Below are positions 59,308 through 64,000 of a DNA stretch of 64,000 nucleotides, in pieces. The position numbers and the translations under genes are program-made. The DNA comes from Aestuariivivens marinum. Lineage in GTDB: Bacteria; Bacteroidota; Bacteroidia; Flavobacteriales; Flavobacteriaceae. The stretch is from assembly GCF_022662175.1 (NCBI RefSeq), contig NZ_JAKMCR010000001.1, positions 992,001 to 1,056,000 on the forward strand. Direction: 5' to 3'. The stretch's first letter is position 1. Each line of letters opens with the position of its first letter. Below the pieces are notes generated by a model. That model was not told where the DNA came from. It saw only the letters and a list, made by a program, of their open reading frames with translations, and did not search any database.

Positions 59308-60108
59308 CTAATTCAAAAGAGAAAACCCAATAGCAATAAGGCCCACAATAGCACAGTAAACAGCAAAGTAGGTTAGTTTACTTTTTTTAACTAAAGCAAT
59401 CATCCAAGTACAGGCAAACAAACCAGCTATAAAAGCAGCTGCAAATCCAATGGATAAAGCCGTAAAATTCTGATTTTCGGTAGAAATGTCTCCGCTTAAA
59501 ATATCCTTGCCTATTTTTCCAAAAATAAGCGGCACAACCATTAAAAATGAAAAGCGTGCTGCTTTGGTTTTATCGTTGCCCAATAATACCGATGTGGATA
59601 TGGTTGCTCCAGACCTAGAAATACCAGGAAGCATGGCAATGGCCTGTGAAATACCAATGACAAAAGCATTTTTAAACGACACTGACCTGTTCGTGTTTTT
59701 AGCCTTGTCAGCTAAAAAAAGAAGTAAAGCAGTTATGATAAGCATGCATCCAACCAATAGGATGTTACTGGTAAAAAGTTGTTCCAATTGTTTTTCAAAG
59801 AAAAGGCCAATAATAATAGCAGGAACCATAGAAACAGCAATTTTTAAAATGAATTGTAAATTGTCATCCCATTGAAATTTCAGTGCCCCTTTTATTATTT
59901 CCAGAATATCTTTTCTAAATACCACTATGGTACTTAATGCCGTTGCGAAATGAAGCGCAACAGTAAACAGTAAACTTTCTTTAGGAACTGATTGATCACC
60001 TAAAATAGCCTTTCCCAATTCTAAATGGCCACTCGATGATACTGGTAAAAATTCAGTTAGCCCCTGAATAATACCAAGAATGATAGAATCTATAATATCC
60101 ATGGGCAC
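59308..60108 (-). CDS. uppP: Undecaprenyl-diphosphate phosphatase
   Basis: Dephosphorylates undecaprenyl pyrophosphate to recycle the cell-wall lipid carrier; known also as BacA. The 266-residue protein has about eight membrane helices. LGIIQGLTEFLPVSSSGHLE near residue 12 and IGISQAIAMLPGISRSGATI near 148 hold the catalytic Glu and Ser/Arg. The first ATG is at 60108 and a second at 60102 (MDIIDSII) is equally possible. It is co-directional with truB and separated from DUF3098 by a glycerate kinase gene on the other strand. Confidence 0.96.
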   Translation of the reverse strand: MPMDIIDSIILGIIQGLTEFLPVSSSGHLELGKAILGDQSVPKESLLFTVALHFATALSTIVVFRKDILEIIKGALKFQWDDNLQFILKIAVSMVPAIIIGLFFEKQLEQLFTSNILLVGCMLIITALLLFLADKAKNTNRSVSFKNAFVIGISQAIAMLPGISRSGATISTSVLLGNDKTKAARFSFLMVVPLIFGKIGKDILSGDISTENQNFTALSIGFAAAFIAGLFACTWMIALVKKSKLTYFAVYCAIVGLIAIGFSLLN

Positions 60109-60209
60109 AAAAGTATTAAAATAGATATATAATTAAATGTTAATCAAATGAAACTTTAGCGTGTTGGATTGAAAATTGGTAAATTGCTAAGAGGTTTACC
60201 TAGACTGAA

Positions 60210-61334
60210 ATGAAGATTGTTTTGGCACCCGATAAGTTTAAAGGTTCTCTAACAGCATTGCAATTTTGCAATGCTGTAGAGGAAGGGTTTCTTGTTCTTA
60301 ATTCAGATGTTGAGATTATAAAATTACCTCTTGCAGATGGAGGTGATGGTACTATTCAGATTATTGATTATTATTTAAAAGGTAAACCAATTAGAATTCG
60401 AGTTTGCAACCCCTTTTTTCAAATAATAACAGCAACATATTTGTATTTTGAAGCATCTCGAATAGCTTATATAGAAATGGCCGAAGCTTCGGGGATCAAA
60501 TTGCTAAAGGATAAACAGTTAGATTGTAAAAATGCAACTACATTTGGAACAGGGCAATTAATACTAGATGCTATTGAACGTGGAGCAAAACAAGTAATAT
60601 TGGGGATTGGAGGAAGTGCAACAAACGATTGTGGTATGGGAATGGCTGCTGCTTTGGGATATCGATTTTTAGATAATGAAAATCAAGAAGTAAATCCTAT
60701 TGGTTTAAATTTAATACATGTTAGAACCATTGATTCTTCAAAGGTTCATCCAAGATTAAAAGATATCTGTTTTAAGGTGGCCTGCGATGTCTCCAATCCC
60801 TTATATGGCAGTAATGGAACTGCACACGTGTATGCCAAACAAAAAGGCGCAAGTTTAGCAGATGTAAAACTATTGGATGAAGGTTTGGAGCATTTTTCAA
60901 AGGTGTTGAAAAAGAAATTTAAAATAGATGCCCAAACGGTTATTGGTGCTGGTGCAGCTGGTGGTATGGGAATTGCAACAAAAGTATTCCTAAAAGGGGA
61001 TTTACAAACTGGGGTAGAATTAATAATGGCCTTGGCTAATTTTGAAGAACATATTGTTGAAGCCGAATGGATTATTACAGGTGAAGGCAAGCTGGATAGG
61101 CAAACCCTTTCTGGGAAGACCATTGATGGAGTTTTAGTTTCAGCTAAAGCAAAAAACATAAAAATTGCCGCTTTATGCGGTGCAATAGTGTTAAATGAAG
61201 AACAACTGAAAGAATATGGAATTGATTATAGTGACGCTGTTATAAAACATGCAAAAACTGAAAAGGATGCCATGCAAAATAGTTATGAATACGTTAGGAA
61301 AATGGCAAAGATTTTTGCGAAAAAATTAATGTAA
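60210..61334 (+). CDS. Glycerate kinase
   Basis: Phosphorylates glycerate to 2- or 3-phosphoglycerate. The 374-residue family member has MKIVLAPDKFKGSLTALQFC, LPLADGGDGTIQII near residue 40, ILGIGGSATNDCGMGMAAAL near 129, VIGAGAAGGMGIATKVFL near 244 and WIITGEGKLDRQTLSGKT near 282. Length is normal. It runs opposite to the cell-envelope genes on both sides and separates DUF3098 from uppP, which usually follow each other, so it may be an insertion into that order. Confidence 0.94.
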   Translation: MKIVLAPDKFKGSLTALQFCNAVEEGFLVLNSDVEIIKLPLADGGDGTIQIIDYYLKGKPIRIRVCNPFFQIITATYLYFEASRIAYIEMAEASGIKLLKDKQLDCKNATTFGTGQLILDAIERGAKQVILGIGGSATNDCGMGMAAALGYRFLDNENQEVNPIGLNLIHVRTIDSSKVHPRLKDICFKVACDVSNPLYGSNGTAHVYAKQKGASLADVKLLDEGLEHFSKVLKKKFKIDAQTVIGAGAAGGMGIATKVFLKGDLQTGVELIMALANFEEHIVEAEWIITGEGKLDRQTLSGKTIDGVLVSAKAKNIKIAALCGAIVLNEEQLKEYGIDYSDAVIKHAKTEKDAMQNSYEYVRKMAKIFAKKLM

Positions 61335-61350
61335 ATATATATTTGAAATG

Positions 61351-61374
61351 TCATTCCTGCGAAGGCAGGAACCC
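61351..61374. repeat. Palindromic intergenic repeat TTCCTGC-GAAG-GCAGGAA
   Basis: TCATTCCTGCGAAGGCAGGA and a few bases more, with a perfect 7-base stem and GAAG loop, lie 17 bases after the glycerate kinase stop. The sequence is a familiar type of dispersed intergenic palindrome; it may also serve as the end hairpin of the transcript, though no T run follows. Confidence 0.6.
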
Positions 61375-61430
61375 ATTTGAAAACAACAAAATACTAACGT
61401 GGGGTTTATTTATATAGAAATAACGCTGAG

Positions 61431-61685
61431 TTATTTTTTGTCAGGATTCAAAAGAATGGCATACACCTGAATGCCAAACCCAATGAGTACTAATGTAGGC
61501 GCCAAACGAATACGTCTCCAATTAAAAATTTCGGGATTAAACATATTAGGATCGTCACTGCCACCACCAGACATTAAAATAAAGCCAAGGGCAATACAGG
61601 CTAAACCAATAAACATAAACTTATAGTTTTTTTTACCAAATACAAACGCTGGTTTTGAATTTTCTTTTCGTTTTTGTTCTCCCAT
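61431..61685 (-). CDS. DUF3098 membrane protein
   Basis: A small protein of 84 residues with a basic N-terminus (MGEQKRKENSKPAFVFGKKN) and two membrane helices (about 25-43 and 63-79) separated by a short loop SGGGSDDPNMFNPEIFNWRR. The pattern matches DUF3098, which is regularly encoded next to ftsX in Bacteroidota. Its role is unknown; the place suggests cell division or envelope function. It lies 112 bases after ftsX. Confidence 0.88.
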   Translation of the reverse strand: MGEQKRKENSKPAFVFGKKNYKFMFIGLACIALGFILMSGGGSDDPNMFNPEIFNWRRIRLAPTLVLIGFGIQVYAILLNPDKK

Positions 61686-61797
61686 AAAGTTTAGACTAGT
61701 AGTGCAAAATAACAGATTTATTTAAAATAGAACTGTTAATGTCTATATAATATTTTAAAAGTGTGTTATAAAGTAATTGGATATTCAACTTAACAAC

Positions 61798-62676
61798 TTA
61801 ATAATAAAGCTCATCTGTTTTTAAGTTCAAAAAACGCTGTGTTGCAAAGTGGGTACTTATCCACGTAATAATGATGCCTAAAACGAAGATCAATATAAAA
61901 AGTAACCCTATTAATAATGGTTTGTTTAATAGACCCAATTCGGTAAATGTTTTATTTAAATAGTAAAGTACAATGGTCATGCCTATCAAGGCTAATAAGG
62001 CTCCAATAATACCTAAGCGTACACTCTTCCAAACAAACGGACGACGAATAAATTGCTTGGTGGCTCCGACCATTTGCATGGTTTTAATAGTAAAACGTTT
62101 GGAGTATACAGCCAATCGAATAGAACTATTGATCAATAATACTGCAATCAATGTAAAAATACAGCTTATGACTAATACCCAAAAGCTAATCTTCTTAACA
62201 TTATTGTTCATAAGGTTTACCAAATCATTATCATAAGACACCTCATCCACAAAATTTTTGTTTAGGGCTTCAGTTGAAATTTTTTCAAGATGTTCTGTCG
62301 TTACAAAATCTGCTTTTAAATGCACGTCAATAGAATTCTGTAACGGATTGTAACCCACAAAATCCATAAAATCCTCACCATTTTGCACTTTCATAAATTC
62401 GGCAGCTTCTTCTTTGGATACATATTCGGTCGATTTCACATAATCGGCCATCGCCAAACTTTTTTCCAGCTGATTGATTTCAACTTCCTTGGCCGAATCC
62501 TTAAGATAAATGGTCAAAACCACCTGTTCTTTAAAATGATCAGAAACTTTTTTGGCATTAAGTACTAGCATTCCCAATAAACCTAATAAAAATAGTACTA
62601 AAGCAATACTTAGCACTACCGAAAAATAGGAAGAAATAAGCCTGCGTTTTTGATGTTTTTCAAAGGATGAACTCAT
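61798..62676 (-). CDS. ftsX: Cell division protein FtsX
   Basis: Permease-like partner of FtsE in the divisome, which activates peptidoglycan hydrolases. The 292 residues have a basic start (MSSSFEKHQKRRLISSYFSV), a first helix at about 18-42, a periplasmic loop (43-165), and three further helices (about 168-190, 222-242, 255-275). FTIKTMQMVGATKQFIRRPF precedes helix 3, the FtsX signature. ftsE is not in the window. It starts the ftsX-DUF3098-uppP-truB row. Confidence 0.94.
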   Translation of the reverse strand: MSSSFEKHQKRRLISSYFSVVLSIALVLFLLGLLGMLVLNAKKVSDHFKEQVVLTIYLKDSAKEVEINQLEKSLAMADYVKSTEYVSKEEAAEFMKVQNGEDFMDFVGYNPLQNSIDVHLKADFVTTEHLEKISTEALNKNFVDEVSYDNDLVNLMNNNVKKISFWVLVISCIFTLIAVLLINSSIRLAVYSKRFTIKTMQMVGATKQFIRRPFVWKSVRLGIIGALLALIGMTIVLYYLNKTFTELGLLNKPLLIGLLFILIFVLGIIITWISTHFATQRFLNLKTDELYY

Positions 62677-62768
62677 GCCACGATAAATTTAAGACGTAAA
62701 AATAATAAAGTATATTCAATCTCTTTTTATATAAACTAAAACATATCAACTTTAGTGCATAGCACTTT

Positions 62769-63139
62769 TTATTTTAAATGTTTACTTATAAGATACACCC
62801 CAAAAACTACAAGAAGAAAACTTAAAACTTTTATAGCATCTATTTCCTCTTGGTATTGGGTGTGGTTTAGCACGAAAACATAAATACTAACCAATATCAA
62901 ATTAATACCATAAAAGAATAATAACTGATTGGTTGTAGCACCCAAGAGTCCGAAAAGAATCAATCTCAGGCAATCCTTCTTATCTATTTTTCTTTAAAGA
63001 AAGTCACTTTTTTAACAACCCCAAAAACTAAAGTCCTTAATATATGGGGCATAATGCCCTTTGCAACAATATAGTTGAAGCCATATATAAGATTGGCGCT
63101 CAAAAAGGCTAAATAGGCTCTTAAAATGTTACTCTTCAA
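62769..63139 (-). pseudogene. Eroded EamA-type drug/metabolite transporter
   Basis: Remnant of an EamA membrane transporter. The N-terminal helix LRAYLAFLSANLIYGFNYIV (from about 63122), then AKGIMPHI, is intact. A small deletion and then a frame break in an A-run near 62983-62989 separate it from IDKKDCLRLILFGLLGATTN in another frame. After QLLFFYGINL a large deletion joins the C-terminal end IDAIKVLSFLLVVFGVYLIS (to 62769). A normal EamA protein has about 290 residues; about 110 remain. The ATG-equivalent of the start is a TTG at 63139. It lies between ftsX and leuS. Confidence 0.82.
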
Positions 63140-63266
63140 GGTTATGTTTTGTTGTCGTTTAAAAAGTTTGTTAAAAGTAAATCTATTATTACACAAAATG
63201 AATTTTAAACAAAGAAGTTGAGGTACTTAAATATAACCAAAGGTTTTACAGTTGGTTAATAAACCG

Positions 63267-63274
63267 TAAATTTG
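63267..63274 (+). promoter_or_regulatory. Minus-7 box upstream of leuS
   Basis: TAAATTTG, a perfect TAnnTTTG box, lies 13 bases before the palindromic repeat that fills the leuS leader. If used, the mRNA would carry a leader of about 100 bases containing that repeat. The upstream partner element is not clear. Confidence 0.45.
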
Positions 63275-63286
63275 CGACTTGAAAAT

Positions 63287-63360
63287 CGTCATTACAGGGA
63301 GTGAAATCACGAGGTAATCTTTTTAAAATAGCAGATTGCTCCACTTTGTTTGCAATGACG
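63287..63360. repeat. Dispersed palindromic element in the leuS leader
   Basis: A 74-base unit beginning CGTCATT and ending AATGACG, with inner complementary arms GAGGTAATCT and AGATTGCTCC. This CGTCATTGCGAGG...GCAATGACG architecture is a common dispersed intergenic repeat type in several bacteria. It ends 19 bases before the leuS ATG, so the leuS mRNA would begin with a long hairpin. Confidence 0.7.
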
Positions 63361-63379
63361 TTAATATGTTTAGAGTAAA

Positions 63380-64000
63380 ATGAAATACGATTTTAATACA
63401 ATCGAAAAAAAGTGGCAAGAGTATTGGGCCAAAAACCAAACTTTTAAAGCCGAAAACCAATCAGATAAACCTAAATATTATGTATTGGATATGTTTCCAT
63501 ACCCATCGGGTGCAGGGCTGCACGTAGGACATCCACTAGGGTATATAGCTTCCGATATTTATGCACGTTATAAACGCCACCAAGGTTTTAATGTGTTACA
63601 TCCACAAGGTTACGATAGTTTTGGTTTACCTGCCGAGCAGTATGCTATTCAAACGGGACAACATCCTGCTGTTACGACTGAAGAGAATATTAAAACTTAT
63701 CGCCGTCAGTTAGACCAAATAGGTTTTTCGTTTGATTGGTCGCGTGAAGTGCGTACTAGTGATCCTAAATATTACAAATGGACACAGTGGATTTTTATTC
63801 AACTCTTCAACTCCTGGTATAATAATAGTGCTAATAAAGCTGAAGACATTTCAGAATTAATAAAAATATTTGAAACTGAAGGTAACATCAATGTCAATGC
63901 CGCTTGCGATGATGATATTGAGTTGTTTATGGCTGAAGATTGGAACAGATTCTCTTCAGAAAGGCAACAACAAATTCTGTTACAATACAGATTAACTTAT
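63380..64000 (+). CDS. leuS: Leucine--tRNA ligase, N-terminal part (cut by window end)
   Basis: Charges tRNA-Leu. The first 207 codons are in the window and the frame is open to the last base. The start [20 protein letters not shown] is typical, and [18 protein letters not shown] holds the HIGH-type class I signature (HVGHP) near residues 48-52. [20 protein letters not shown] and [20 protein letters not shown] follow. The KMSKS motif and editing domain lie beyond the window. Confidence 0.96.
   Translation, partial: MKYDFNTIEKKWQEYWAKNQTFKAENQSDKPKYYVLDMFPYPSGAGLHVGHPLGYIASDIYARYKRHQGFNVLHPQGYDSFGLPAEQYAIQTGQHPAVTTEENIKTYRRQLDQIGFSFDWSREVRTSDPKYYKWTQWIFIQLFNSWYNNSANKAEDISELIKIFETEGNINVNAACDDDIELFMAEDWNRFSSERQQQILLQYRLTY

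Noticed and set aside
62984-63196. 70-codon frame as an intact small membrane protein
   Set aside because: Its N-terminal half matches the start of EamA transporters and then runs off frame, so it is treated as part of a pseudogene.

Overview
The window is a low-GC chromosomal segment from a member of the Flavobacteriia, most likely a marine Flavobacteriaceae. Supporting this are gliding genes gldE and gldD, many secreted proteins with lipoboxes, promoters of the Bacteroidota type (TAnnTTTG minus-7 boxes, some with TTG or TTTG about 19 bases upstream), no clear Shine-Dalgarno sites, a TPP-riboswitch TonB receptor, and L21 with a C-terminal extension. The genus cannot be fixed from the sequence. 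No rRNA, tRNA, CRISPR array, integrase or intact insertion sequence was seen.

Layout. 1-4.8 kb: a suf Fe-S assembly operon on the minus strand (IscA-like, sufB, a lipoprotein of unknown role, sufC, sufD, sufS cut by the window edge). 4.9-9.3 kb: a tight minus-strand run of four predicted lipoproteins: an LVIVD/choice-of-anchor B protein, a seven-repeat propeller, an MbnP-like protein and its MbnH/MauG-like diheme partner. 9.5-14 kb: thiL, two paralogous small zinc-ribbon proteins, an alpha/beta hydrolase coupled to an ACT-like protein, and divergent lysC. 14-19 kb: an Xaa-Pro aminopeptidase and sdhCAB. 19-27.7 kb: an M28 peptidase, a 1141-residue predicted outer-membrane protein, exonuclease III, an OmpA lipoprotein, an aldo/keto reductase and an alpha-type carbonic anhydrase. 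27.8-30.75 kb: a small accessory segment (membrane-anchored AraC/TPR regulator and a divergent lipoprotein) bounded by 111-bp direct repeats of the 3' end and terminator of rng. 30.7-36.6 kb: rng, a 30-residue basic ribosomal-type protein, HU, mutY, ssb, gldE, gldD. 36.7-43.6 kb: an HMA lipoprotein, a protease/pseudoprotease with PDZ, rplU-rpmA, DUF3052, DUF1569, an orphan Vsr nuclease and ahcY with a structured leader. 43.8-51.1 kb: phosphopantetheinyl transferase, GGGP/heptaprenylglyceryl phosphate synthase, a vitamin-salvage run (DUF77, PnuC, NadR-like kinase), DUF4301, arfB, then the TPP riboswitch and TonB receptor. 51.2-64 kb: housekeeping genes (greA, HIT, histidine kinase, flavin reductase, DUF3127, aat, tag, truB, uppP, glycerate kinase, ftsX), an eroded EamA transporter, and the start of leuS.

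The points most worth a second look are the four-lipoprotein MbnP/MbnH operon (a possible surface copper system), the rng-repeat-bounded regulator/lipoprotein island with a candidate AraC operator, the SSB-type acidic tail on the DUF3127 protein, and the foldable leader of ahcY. All functional statements rest on motif reading by eye; no database search or folding was run.
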